Shown: positions 1 to 8,819 of the stretch, one piece after another
Layout of the letters: each line of letters starts with the position of its first letter
How positions within the stretch are numbered: position 1 is the first letter of the stretch
Source: a virus
DNA length: 48,771 bases
Direction: 5' to 3' (one strand)
Virus record (IMG/VR): IMGVR_UViG_3300017773_000015
Span: 1-48,771 of that record
The notes under the pieces: generated by a model
The model's database searches: none
What the model was told of the DNA's origin: nothing
Seen by the model: the letters and a program-made list of their open reading frames with translations, nothing else
Made by a program: the position numbers and the translations under genes

Positions 1-123
1 ACCTATTTCAGGCAAAGCAGGTTCTGAAGGTTCTAAAAGACTAGTGTCATCTACAACAGTTTCGCCAGTATCTACTGGGTCTACTGGAACTTCTGGGTCT
101 ACTGGGTCTACTGGGTCTACTGG
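1..123. repeat. Left copy of the 123-bp terminal overlap
   Basis: These 123 bases are identical to 48649-48771. The minus reading frame runs through the join without a break, because codon tops are multiples of 3 on both sides, and the repeat lies inside one gene. It is therefore best read as the overlap of a circular contig rather than a physical terminal repeat. Positions 70-123 already lie in a 9-bp tandem repeat. Confidence 0.93.
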
Positions 124-3100
124 AACTTCTGGGTCTACTGGGTTTACTGGGTCTACTGGGTCTAAAATATTCTCAGGAGTTTCAGGCTCTATTGTCGTAG
201 GGTATGGAGCAAATTGACCTTCAAAGGCAGTTGGATAGTCAATTGGTAATCCTCTTGTTTCTTCTGGAAGTTTCCTAAAAGATTGAGACATAAACTGAGC
301 AAAAGGATTTTGAGTAAGAGTTTCAGCATCGTATAATCTGTTATCAGGTTTGGGCATTCCGGGCACAAACGCCATTAAGTTATACAATGGACTTTTAGTA
401 TAATCCCCGTCAGAAAAATCCATACTTCTATGAATCGCTATCATTTGATTTGCAATAGGTGCTCTTGCAATATCTCTTTCTGCTATAACTCCTATTGATA
501 TAAGCCCTTCGTATTCTGCTCTTAACGCTGCACCTTCGTTTATTTTTTGCGTTTCGTCCATTTCTACATAAGGATTTAATTCTTCTTGCTCATAAATTTC
601 AGAAGTTATAGCAGGCTCAACAGGAACTTCTGGTTCTACAGGGTCTAAAATATTATCAGGAACTTCTGGTTCGGGTTCTGGAGGAAGTTCAAATACAGTA
701 TTATCTAAATTGTTTACATCAATTTCTAAATTAGGGTTTTGTTGGTCAATAGCTTGCAATATCAACCATTCAGCAGACATTTGTTTGGTGTTGTTTGGGT
801 CGTTATATGCAATTCTAGGGTCGCCACCGGCATTAATCCAATTATTAACATACTCAAAATGTTGTTGTAGATTTAAACCTTTAGCTTGACTTTCTTCCCA
901 AGTTACAAGAGTCGTATTATATAAAGGGTCATCACAATATTTTTCTTCTAAAATTCTTTCAATAAACTTTCTTTGCTGTAAAGGAGTTGAGTTATCAGCC
1001 GTTAAAATTGGAACATCCGGCACTCTTTCTAATTCGTCTTGATTATCACCTATGCCGTTTCCATCAGCATCTTCCCACTCATCAGGGTTCTTAGGAAAAG
1101 CATCAAGAGAATTTTGAATACCGTCTGCATCATCATCTGCACTATCTAATTCTTCTTGTTGTCTAATAGCCTCTAGTCTGCCTTCTTCTGCTACAATGTT
1201 TTCAAGTCTGTCTTCATACACAGGCTGCCAAGCTTTTACAGCTTGTATATACTCGTCAGGATTCGTATACCCTGAAGCGGATGGCTTGCTTGGTAGCGTA
1301 AGTTCGGGGGTATCGTCCCAATTAAATCTTCTGGTACCGAAAGTTGGCTGCCAATCAAACTGGTCTAATGTAGGCAAAGGATTTTCTTCTGTTCCTAAAG
1401 TATCTGGATTTAAAGCAGCTAATTCTTCGATTGTTGTTGTTGTTCCTCCATACACCCTATTCGGATACATTTCAGCTTCGTCTTGTACTAAATTCCATCT
1501 TGTTGCAGCTTGTAGCCATGCTATAGGAGAGTCGTAATTTTTTGGTTCAGGATAAGGGTCATTAACATCAAAAGTTCTTTTAATGTTTTCAGATGGAATA
1601 GTGTCGTTATAGCTTTCGTCTTGATATAAAACATTAGTTTGCTTTATTTCACCCAAATTAATACGACCAGTGCTTTCATCAAAATACATGTCAGTCGTAA
1701 GCGGACTAACAAAATATTTATTATATTCTCCCGGAAAAAGGCTGTCTCCTGCTTCCCCTGTTTGAGCTGCGTTATATCGTTCTAGCGCATATTGATAACT
1801 TCTAGCGCCAAACTGTTGATAGTCGGAAGGTTCAGGAGGCGCATCGCCTTGTTGAAAATCTTGTTTTCCTTCAGGAATTACAAATTCTCCAGTATTTCTA
1901 TCATACTCTTGAGTATCAGATGTGTCTGTTTTGTTGCCTTTATAGTTCGATTTAAATATATATTCAGATGCAGCGGGACCATTGAATTGAGACATCAAAT
2001 AATCAACACCAACTACTTGTCCTACAGGTAAAGGAAATATTCCCCTGCCAACTATATTAAATCGTTCAGCTTCTTCTGGAGTAAGATAAGCTAGTTGAGC
2101 TTTTTTATGCGCTTCAAGGGCTTCTGAATAATCTTGCATATTTGAATATTCAAAAGGCGCAGGCATTGCGTCGCCTTTTTCAAATGTGTCTCTACCTACA
2201 GCATCAGGATTAAAAAACGTGCCGCTAGTTATTAGTTGTATAAATTCTTCGCTTACTTGGTCTCCATCCATATAGTTCATTGAATTTACAGGCAAGTTAT
2301 TCATTACTGAGTCAAAATCTAATCCTTTAGGATTCGGAATGTTTGCATAAAAACTTTCTTCAACTACTGGTTCTTGAGCAGGAGCTTCTGAAAATGTTGC
2401 ATTATATACATCAGGATACTTATCACGCATTTCATTATGAAAACGAATATAAGCTTCTGATTCCGGACCTGCTACACTTAATATAAAATTTTCTCTTGCT
2501 TGAAACATTTCTACAGTAGGTTCAGATATTCTTTGACCCAACATGTGACTGTTTATATTTATAGAACCGTCATACCCTGTAACTGGTTGAGGTGTTTCAG
2601 GTTCTGGACGTTTTTCAGGAAAAGCTTCGTAATAAACATCAGGATAAGCTGCTTCCATATCCCTATTAAAATAATACGTACCTTGACCAGTTCGGTCTGT
2701 TTCTGAAAGATATTCTGCTCTAGTTAAAAGTTGTTCAACAGTAGGTCGAGTAGCTCCTGTTTCTGACATTATGTTTGCTATTCTTGTACTTCCATCGTAA
2801 CCAGTTCCTACTTGCTCTGGTTCTTCTTCAGGGAATGTAGCATAGTATAATTCAGGATTTGATTCTTTTATGGTATTCATAAAAGCATTAGAAGCTGATG
2901 CGCCTCCCGGACCTGCGTGTAAATATTCTATACGCTTTTCAAAATCACTGACTGTAGCTCTTTCTGGCATAGTAGTTGAGCCGTCATATACTGCAGGAGC
3001 TTCAGGAACTACAGGAGCTTCAGGAACTTCAGGAACTACAGGAGCTTCTTCTTGTACTGGTTGAGGAAGTTCATAATCTCCTTTAGCTAGAAGTATAGTA

Positions 3101-3717
3101 TCCGCAGAAGTTACTTTACCGCTACCGTTTAAATCATAACGAGCTATAAATTCTTCTTCACTAATTCCGTGCTTTTGCCACGTACCGGAGTCAAATTCTA
3201 CTACAGCTCGTGCATGCAGTGATGCAGCTTCCTGATTAGTTAAACCGTTTCTTCCCATGTACTGAAGAAAAGGCTCGGAGTTATTTTCAAAAACAGGGTA
3301 TTCGTTTCCATCACCATCTAGAGGAACATAAGACGCAGGTTGCTGCGGTGGTACTGCTGAGTGGGGCGCCACTGGAGTGTCTGATTGGTCTGGTGCAGGT
3401 ACACCAAATAAATCTTCGTAAGAAGGGGCAGGTGGGGTGTAGTCACTGCCCTCGCCTTCGTATCCTTCTGGTCTAGTAGCTGAACCTGCAGATAAATCTA
3501 CCTGTCCTGTAGATTGCATGGGCATTGTTTTTTGTGCAGCACCTGAAAAACTTTCAGAAGTTTCTTGTGGCGCAAAACTTTGAGAAGCCTGTGGTTGCAG
3601 TAAACTTTCGTCTTCTTCTACAGGAGGTTTTACAACTGTAGGAACAACTGGAGCTACAATACCACCAGTATTATATTTTCTTTTATTACGCTTTAAAGAT
3701 TTAATAGTTTTACTCAT
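1..3717 (-). CDS. Giant repeat-rich virion-associated protein, N-terminal part (residues 1-1239 of about 3085)
   Basis: The start is the ATG at 3717-3715, with GGAAG about 8 nt upstream and a TAA of the preceding gene 3 nt before it. I checked every triplet down to base 1 and found no stop. The frame continues at 48648 and ends at 43108, giving 9258 nt. Residues 1-130 are Pro/Gln-rich. Loop-like DGDGN lies at about 134 and a dockerin/EF-hand-like loop DLNGSGKVTSAD at 195-206. Three related units beginning near Y244, Y307 and Y382 share YDGS and YPDVY-type motifs. A thrombospondin type-3-like Asp-rich stretch lies at about 860-896, and PVD/PEV repeats near 1183-1216. Function is unknown. Its place between the fibre/holin genes and the candidate ejection proteins suggests a virion or ejected protein, which is inference. 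Confidence 0.88.
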   Translation of the reverse strand, partial: MSKTIKSLKRNKRKYNTGGIVAPVVPTVVKPPVEEDESLLQPQASQSFAPQETSESFSGAAQKTMPMQSTGQVDLSAGSATRPEGYEGEGSDYTPPAPSYEDLFGVPAPDQSDTPVAPHSAVPPQQPASYVPLDGDGNEYPVFENNSEPFLQYMGRNGLTNQEAASLHARAVVEFDSGTWQKHGISEEEFIARYDLNGSGKVTSADTILLAKGDYELPQPVQEEAPVVPEVPEAPVVPEAPAVYDGSTTMPERATVSDFEKRIEYLHAGPGGASASNAFMNTIKESNPELYYATFPEEEPEQVGTGYDGSTRIANIMSETGATRPTVEQLLTRAEYLSETDRTGQGTYYFNRDMEAAYPDVYYEAFPEKRPEPETPQPVTGYDGSININSHMLGQRISEPTVEMFQARENFILSVAGPESEAYIRFHNEMRDKYPDVYNATFSEAPAQEPVVEESFYANIPNPKGLDFDSVMNNLPVNSMNYMDGDQVSEEFIQLITSGTFFNPDAVGRDTFEKGDAMPAPFEYSNMQDYSEALEAHKKAQLAYLTPEEAERFNIVGRGIFPLPVGQVVGVDYLMSQFNGPAASEYIFKSNYKGNKTDTSDTQEYDRNTGEFVIPEGKQDFQQGDAPPEPSDYQQFGARSYQYALERYNAAQTGEAGDSLFPGEYNKYFVSPLTTDMYFDESTGRINLGEIKQTNVLYQDESYNDTIPSENIKRTFDVNDPYPEPKNYDSPIAWLQAATRWNLVQDEAEMYPNRVYGGTTTTIEELAALNPDTLGTEENPLPTLDQFDWQPTFGTRRFNWDDTPELTLPSKPSASGYTNPDEYIQAVKAWQPVYEDRLENIVAEEGRLEAIRQQEELDSADDDADGIQNSLDAFPKNPDEWEDADGNGIGDNQDELERVPDVPILTADNSTPLQQRKFIERILEEKYCDDPLYNTTLVTWEESQAKGLNLQQHFEYVNNWINAGGDPRIAYNDPNNTKQMSAEWLILQAIDQQNPNLEIDVNNLDNTVFELPPEPEPEVPDNILDPVEPEVPVEPAITSEIYEQEELNPYVEMDETQKINEGAALRAEYEGLISIGVIAERDIARAPIANQMIAIHRSMDFSDGDYTKSPLYNLMAFVPGMPKPDNRLYDAETLTQNPFAQFMSQSFRKLPEETRGLPIDYPTAFEGQFAPYPTTIEPETPENILDPVDPVNPVDPEVPVDPVDPVDPEVPVDPVDTGETVVDDTSLLEPSEPALPEIG
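70..159 (-). repeat. 9-bp tandem repeat coding PVD/PEV
   Basis: Ten consecutive 9-bp units, mostly gtctactgg with two aacttctgg variants, code Pro-Val-Asp and Pro-Glu-Val on the minus strand. Weaker copies of the same motif occur near 610-690. The window ends were cut inside this array, so the true unit number may be under-assembled. Confidence 0.85.
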
Positions 3718-3720
3718 TAA

Positions 3721-3894
3721 TTAGTCTTCCTTTTTGTGCACTAATTCTTGGATTGTTTTAGACTCGTAGATTCTAATGCCTAACCATACAATGGTAAACA
3801 ATGAAGCAGTTGGCGGCAACCAAGCTGCTAATGCTAGAATGCCTGTTGATGCCGCTGCTATGTCTACTACTTCTTTACCTTCTTGTACAGTCAT
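3721..3894 (-). CDS. Small one-TM protein, putative T7 gp17.5-like holin
   Basis: A 57-residue ORF starts at the ATG at 3894-3892. A strong AAAGGAGA lies 6 nt upstream, and the TAA at 3721-3723 is 3 nt before the giant gene start, so the two are probably translationally coupled. After a polar start (MTVQEGKEVVDI) there is one hydrophobic stretch, about residues 13-41, and then a charged tail (RIYESKTIQELVHKKED). The T7 class II holin gp17.5 is also a short one-TM protein lying just after the tail fibre gene, as here. A second holin candidate lies at 31446-31850, so this could instead be an accessory membrane protein. The membrane topology is prediction only. Confidence 0.6.
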   Translation of the reverse strand: MTVQEGKEVVDIAAASTGILALAAWLPPTASLFTIVWLGIRIYESKTIQELVHKKED

Positions 3895-3905
3895 ATCAGT
3901 CTCCT

Positions 3906-5327
3906 TTATAGTGCTGCAATTATAAATGCTAATAGTTCTGGATAACGAACACCCAGTCTAGTTTTTGCTGTAGCGCCTTCGGGAGCATCTTGCGTATATA
4001 TTTCACCTTCGTGTTCCCACCAAGTAGTGCTGATAAACATAGCATAGTCACCTGCATTTAATCCTTCAGCAGTAAATGCAGCTTGTAAGTCTTGTGCTAT
4101 AATACCGAAGTGTGTACGAGCGTTGTCGCCTTTTTCTGTAACTGCGCTTTGCCATTTAAACTTACGCAGTAAACCTTTAGCTGCTACAGCTACTCTGCGT
4201 TCTGCATCGGATAGCTCTGCAATGTCTTGTTTTTCATTACGGTCAGAAGTTTGAATAGTTCCGTTAGTTGCGTATACGTCATCAAAACGAGTTGCAGTGC
4301 TGCCTAAATCTACGGAGTCGTCTTTATAATCTCCAATACTATCACAAGGTTGAACAATGTGACTTGTAAATTGAGTAGTTGCTAAAAGTCCACATCCCGG
4401 ACCTGCAAAGAAACTACCGCTTCCATAAGCTACTTCTGTAACCCCTACACTTCCTCTAAAGTTAGAACCAGTTATAAATTCAATTATGCGACCATCTTGA
4501 GTAGTGCCAGTATTGCTATTTGTAATTGTTACAATTGCATCTTCTTCAGAAGTTTTTCCGTCACTTATTTCAAGCGGCATTGCTAATTTACTACCTGCAA
4601 TGCTTCCTGCAAGTTGTGCGTTTGTTATAGTTCCACTAAGATTAGAAGTTAAATAACCTGTAGCATCAGCTAAATTAAATGCAGGAGTTGCATCTGATGC
4701 GCCAAGTGCCACTGAAATACCACCAAAAGAGACAGAGGAATTAGATAGTTTTGCATTTGCTATGCTCCCTGCTAGCTGTGCGTTAGTAATAGTACCGCTA
4801 AGGCTTGATGTAGGATAGCTTGTTGCGTCACTTAGGTCAAAAGCCGGTGTAGCGTCTGAAGCTCCTAAAGCTAAAGAAACGCCACCATAGGATACTGTAG
4901 AATTAGCTAGCTTATCGTTAGCAATACTTCCTGCTAACTGAGCATTAGTGATAGTAGTGCTTACATCTAAAGTAGTAGCATAAATTGTTTTGAATCTTTT
5001 GCTGCTAGTTCCTAAGTCAATATCGTTATTAGTTTCAGGAGCTAATACACCATCTGCAAGATTAAGCTGCTCAACAGCTGCACCGCCTACTTCAATAAAG
5101 AATTTAATTTCATTAGATTCAATAACAAGTTTGTTTAAAAAATCTTGGTCGCCAATTTTACTAATGTGACCGCCGCCACCGGCTGTGCCATCATGTGTAT
5201 GACCTGTAGTTCCAGTTGAAGCGTATGCAAACGCATTTAAAATTGCATTGTATTCATTATTAAAAAGTGCGGCAGTAATAATGTTGCCGTCATGTAAAGT
5301 GCTTTGTCGTGATGCGTATGTTGACAT
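3906..5327 (-). CDS. Tail fibre with C-terminal S74 chaperone domain
   Basis: This 473-residue protein follows the tail-tube gene by 4 nt. The N-terminal part (1-100) has a THDGTAGGGGHIS segment common in marine phage fibres and probably attaches to the tail. Two near-identical 54-residue units (about 126-178 and 180-231) plus a partial third (233-248) carry TITNAQLAGSIA and GASDATPAF. A LG(S/T)...RF..(I/V)YAT motif occurs twice (105-117, 341-353). The C-terminus from S361 carries SDRNEKQDI and HFGIIAQDL, the peptidase S74 intramolecular chaperone signature, with S361 and K366 as the expected catalytic dyad for self-cleavage after trimerisation. It should form the receptor-binding fibre. The receptor is unknown. 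Confidence 0.9.
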   Translation of the reverse strand: MSTYASRQSTLHDGNIITAALFNNEYNAILNAFAYASTGTTGHTHDGTAGGGGHISKIGDQDFLNKLVIESNEIKFFIEVGGAAVEQLNLADGVLAPETNNDIDLGTSSKRFKTIYATTLDVSTTITNAQLAGSIANDKLANSTVSYGGVSLALGASDATPAFDLSDATSYPTSSLSGTITNAQLAGSIANAKLSNSSVSFGGISVALGASDATPAFNLADATGYLTSNLSGTITNAQLAGSIAGSKLAMPLEISDGKTSEEDAIVTITNSNTGTTQDGRIIEFITGSNFRGSVGVTEVAYGSGSFFAGPGCGLLATTQFTSHIVQPCDSIGDYKDDSVDLGSTATRFDDVYATNGTIQTSDRNEKQDIAELSDAERRVAVAAKGLLRKFKWQSAVTEKGDNARTHFGIIAQDLQAAFTAEGLNAGDYAMFISTTWWEHEGEIYTQDAPEGATAKTRLGVRYPELLAFIIAAL

Positions 5328-5331
5328 TTAA

Positions 5332-6951
5332 TTATCTCCTGCCTGTTGGCACATAATTTATGTATATACCGTTAATTGTGTAAGGTGTAAGTGCATCTCG
5401 ACTTTCTAGTCTAAATGCTGCTGAATAACAGCTTCCTTGCAGAGGTATTCGTACTAATGGATTATCTGCAGCTCCAAATATGTTAGCATTAAATTCAGCC
5501 TGCTCAAATAACGAAGCTGCATGAATTTCTGGTAAATTTTCTTCTGGTGGTTGTTGTACGTCTGTATCTTCAAAATCAAATAAAGTAGTTAGCGTAGGCT
5601 TTGAATTGCCTGTACCTTTTTTATCTGGAGTAGCTGATATTTTAACATAGTATAAAGTTTTTCTAGTTCCCATATCTCCAAAATCTAAATACGGTGTTTG
5701 GTACTTAGCTTCTACATTAAATGCTGAACCGTTTTCTGAAAATGAATTTCCGGTATCGTGTGTGTATATATAACCTTTAGAATCACCGTGTACTAATTTT
5801 TCTACTCCGTCATATCCAAAACCACTTGCAGTTGCTGTAGCTTCAATACCTTTTGTTTCAGACCACTCATAACCTTGACCTGTAAATGTTCCAATAATTC
5901 CTCGTGCTTTAGGAACTCCTAGCGGTGGACTACCATAAAACAATCTATATTGTGATTTAGAGCGTAGCACTAAACTTGAAATATTATAGTTGTTTACAAA
6001 CTTAACTATATCATCAGATACAATTTTTTGAATGTTTCGACTTACAGACGACAACTCTACGTCTCCTAGTCTTGCTGTACCTGCAACAGTACGCACACCA
6101 TCAGGACTTAAAAATACTAAGTCGCCACCAATTTCTTGAATTGTAAATTGATTTAAACAACCTACATTTTTAGTTACTGGCACTACAGCAATACTATTAG
6201 TATCATTTATATTTACTAGTTTATGTATGCTGTTTTGACAGAATATAATGCAGTCATTACGAAAGCTACGTAAGCCTACAATTCTATCAGGAACTGCAAT
6301 AGCGCCTGACCCTGCTCCTGTAAATGATGAGGGGTCGTTTACTGCGCTGTAGTATAATGTATTTGGAGACTCAGCTGTGCCGCCAACTACTAAATGATTT
6401 TCGTGTACTGCACAAGCTGTAGGACACTCAGCACCGTTTACAGTTATTTCTTGTGCAAAAAATGTACGAGTATCAAAAGCTCCTGTACCTGTCATTTTAA
6501 ATAAAAACGGCTTGTTGCTTTTTTCGCACATGATTAACTGACCGTAATCGTCAGCGCCTTCATAAATTACAGAAGCTACAGTTCCTTGAGATGTCCGTGC
6601 ATCTTCAGAACGACCAGTAAATGTTGAGTGGTTATCTCCGCTTCCAGATACGCTAGCTCTGTTAATTTTAGTCCAGTCTTGGTCGGCTGAGCCAAAGAAA
6701 ATACTTGTGCTTTTAGCTGCTACAATTCCGTCTGCGTATACAGCTAGTCCAAGAATAGCACTAGTGCCTGATTCAGGTTTAGTTGCTCTAAAGTTTTCGT
6801 AGCCGTTTACACGCCTATATCCACCGTCAGGGTCAACTTCAAAGTTTATTAACTCTGTAGCAATTCCCGGAACTTTAAGCATTTCTATTTCACTTATATT
6901 GGTGTTTAGTCCACCCTTACAAGAAAAACCAAAAGGTTGAGAAGCAGGCAT
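5332..6951 (-). CDS. Tail tube nozzle protein (tail tubular protein B-like)
   Basis: This 539-residue protein is encoded directly after the tail tubular A-like gene, sharing one base with its stop. The start MPASQPFGFSCKGGLNTN and the following VNGYENF segment match the short nozzle proteins of marine podoviruses. The body is rich in beta-type sequence, as expected for a propeller-like nozzle. T7 gp12 is much longer (about 794 aa), so this belongs to a shorter branch. It should cap the tail tube below the tail tubular A ring. The assignment rests mainly on gene order and N-terminal similarity, not on a definite motif. Confidence 0.7.
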   Translation of the reverse strand: MPASQPFGFSCKGGLNTNISEIEMLKVPGIATELINFEVDPDGGYRRVNGYENFRATKPESGTSAILGLAVYADGIVAAKSTSIFFGSADQDWTKINRASVSGSGDNHSTFTGRSEDARTSQGTVASVIYEGADDYGQLIMCEKSNKPFLFKMTGTGAFDTRTFFAQEITVNGAECPTACAVHENHLVVGGTAESPNTLYYSAVNDPSSFTGAGSGAIAVPDRIVGLRSFRNDCIIFCQNSIHKLVNINDTNSIAVVPVTKNVGCLNQFTIQEIGGDLVFLSPDGVRTVAGTARLGDVELSSVSRNIQKIVSDDIVKFVNNYNISSLVLRSKSQYRLFYGSPPLGVPKARGIIGTFTGQGYEWSETKGIEATATASGFGYDGVEKLVHGDSKGYIYTHDTGNSFSENGSAFNVEAKYQTPYLDFGDMGTRKTLYYVKISATPDKKGTGNSKPTLTTLFDFEDTDVQQPPEENLPEIHAASLFEQAEFNANIFGAADNPLVRIPLQGSCYSAAFRLESRDALTPYTINGIYINYVPTGRR

Positions 6952-7721
6952 TAAACAAATCTCACTCTGTCATCGCTAATAAAAAATGGTGTAGGTTCAA
7001 GAAGGTTAGAGCGCATACTACGCAATCCTTTCTTGTAGTCGTCTAGTGCAAACGCTGCAGCTTGTGGATTATCTTTAAACTGCCAAATGTAGTATCTAGC
7101 TCTTGCAAGCAGTACAGGTGAGTACATATCTGGAAATACTATTGTATCTCCATGAGCACTTAGTTTTGTTGGTAAATCATAGGCGTAAAACCAAACTTTA
7201 TAAACCTTGTCGGGTATGGGGCTAAGTCCAAACTTGCGAGAGTCAGGACTTCTAATTATAATGTTAGGTACGCCATGATTTTGTGTGTCTGCATCGTCTA
7301 AGTTTTCACCAACTCTTCGGAATCGTTTCCATTGCTCTAACGTGCAGTATTCTAAATTCTTGCCTGTATAAGGCGCAGACTCGCCATCAACACCTACTGT
7401 AGTTAAGTAGAAGTTGTCCCAGTCTACCGACCCATAATCTGTTGTTATGGAATCACTAGCTGCTTTTAATTCATAAAATCGTTGACCGGCTACTGTATCT
7501 ACAACTACGTTGCCATACATTGGGTCAGTTGTTCCGCTTTCTCCTGCGGATAGAAATGACCATTGTGGTTCATAATTCACAATGTCAAAGTATGCTTTGT
7601 TTACTGAATCTTTTACATGCTGTTGAACACCAACGGCTGTAGCAAAAGTAGAGGTAGTTAACGGAAGTTCGTTAAGCTCTCTAAGAAGTTCGTTGGTTAA
7701 ATCTAAATAGGTTGATGCCAT
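6951..7721 (-). CDS. Tail tubular protein A-like (head-tail adaptor)
   Basis: This 256-residue protein is encoded after the capsid gene and before the nozzle gene, the T7 gp11 position. The start ASTYLDLTNELLRELNELPL and the motif YFDIVNYEPQWSFL are typical of phage tail tubular protein A families. The tail segment VLLARARYYIWQFKDNPQAA is the usual C-terminal helix region. It should form the ring between portal and nozzle. The spacing of 70 bp to the capsid gene holds a terminator-like hairpin, so its expression may be set lower than that of capsid. Family assignment is by motif and synteny. Confidence 0.82.
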   Translation of the reverse strand: MASTYLDLTNELLRELNELPLTTSTFATAVGVQQHVKDSVNKAYFDIVNYEPQWSFLSAGESGTTDPMYGNVVVDTVAGQRFYELKAASDSITTDYGSVDWDNFYLTTVGVDGESAPYTGKNLEYCTLEQWKRFRRVGENLDDADTQNHGVPNIIIRSPDSRKFGLSPIPDKVYKVWFYAYDLPTKLSAHGDTIVFPDMYSPVLLARARYYIWQFKDNPQAAAFALDDYKKGLRSMRSNLLEPTPFFISDDRVRFV

Positions 7722-7753
7722 GTTTATTCAGTCCTTTATTATGTTAAAAGGTT

Positions 7754-7773
7754 GGGGGCTTTTTACAGCCCCC
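7754..7773 (-). terminator. Intrinsic terminator-like hairpin after the capsid gene
   Basis: On the minus strand a 7-bp GC-rich stem (AGCCCCC / GGGGGCT, 6-nt loop) begins about 18 nt after the capsid stop. It is followed by AACC and then TTTT. The U-run is short and offset, so termination is probably partial, allowing read-through into the tail genes. Confidence 0.7.
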
Positions 7774-7791
7774 TCGCTTTGTTTCAAACTA

Positions 7792-8787
7792 CTAGGCGTT
7801 TACAATTTTGTAGAATGCTTTCAAAATTGATTCAGGTCGTAAAACCTTAACACCATATACATGCAAACCACGACAAATATCACCGAAGCTATCTGGGTCA
7901 CGGATGACCTCAGTGCTTGTGATAGTTTGTGCTGTAGCAGTCGAAGAAATATGACCTGCCATGCACTGTGCTTGTGCATTAGTTGGAGCAGGGATATTGT
8001 TTGACTTGTACATGCTAAAGCCACGCAACTTACCAGAAGTTACTAGACCGTTACGGATAGAGCCTTGACCTGCGTTGAAGTCTACAGACAATAGCTTAGA
8101 GCTAGACTGAGATAGAGCTTCGTAGAAGTCAGGACCTGCTACAAACCAACGACCTTCTTCAGGTACGTTTTGGTCATCAAGCTTACGAGACATGTGAGCC
8201 AATAGGTCTAATGGGTCGTCAGAGTCAGCGTGAGTACCAAGTTGTAGCTGCTTAGTTGAGTTGTTATAATCACCACCACCGATAGCTAGTGCAGCATCTG
8301 TACCTAGAACGTGGTCTGGGTTAGATGCAGTTACACCTGCTAGCATTGCAGTAATTACACCCAAATCGAATGCATCACGTAGAGCATAAGCTGCTGATGA
8401 AGCTGCAACTTCTTTGAAGTTTACGTGAGACATTTGAGTTTCGATGTCGTCTACAACAAACTTAAATGCGTTTGCTGTATCAACTACTAGGCTGATTTCA
8501 GTGTCGGTTAGTTTAGTTTCAGTAACATCTGCACCACGCTCGTATTGATAAATAGAGATGGTTGGTTCTTTGATGATTTTTACTGAATCACCGTATGCAG
8601 AAATTTCACCTGCGTAATCGGTGTTTGTGATTGCTTCGGCAACTGACGCTTTACGGAAGAAGTTAAGAACTTTCTTCGAGTAAATCGCAGGCATAAAGTT
8701 AGTGCTGTTGCCAAAGTTTTGTGGCGATACTGCAGGGTCACCTACAGCGGCTTGTTTAAAATATTGGTCTGATACGTTGTTAGCCAT
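7792..8787 (-). CDS. Major capsid protein
   Basis: This 331-residue protein lies directly after the scaffold gene, with an AAGGAAAC ribosome site. The sequence is typical of the podovirus HK97-fold capsid families. It has an N-terminal arm (to about 30), a segment FNFFRKASVAEAI-like near 43-55, a long central region, and a C-terminal stretch DICRGLHVYGVKVLRPESI that closes many marine podovirus capsid proteins. Codon choice here is richer in C/G third positions than in the neighbouring giant proteins, fitting high expression. It should build the icosahedral shell together with the scaffold encoded upstream. Confidence 0.9.
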   Translation of the reverse strand: MANNVSDQYFKQAAVGDPAVSPQNFGNSTNFMPAIYSKKVLNFFRKASVAEAITNTDYAGEISAYGDSVKIIKEPTISIYQYERGADVTETKLTDTEISLVVDTANAFKFVVDDIETQMSHVNFKEVAASSAAYALRDAFDLGVITAMLAGVTASNPDHVLGTDAALAIGGGDYNNSTKQLQLGTHADSDDPLDLLAHMSRKLDDQNVPEEGRWFVAGPDFYEALSQSSSKLLSVDFNAGQGSIRNGLVTSGKLRGFSMYKSNNIPAPTNAQAQCMAGHISSTATAQTITSTEVIRDPDSFGDICRGLHVYGVKVLRPESILKAFYKIVNA

Positions 8788-8819
8788 GATTATGTTTCCT
8801 TTTTATAAAGACATTTGTG

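Noticed and set aside
1-123. Physical direct terminal repeat as in T7
   Set aside because: The repeat lies inside a 9-kb reading frame and within a short tandem array, far from the terminase genes. An assembly overlap of a circular or permuted genome is more likely. The real packaging ends cannot be seen.
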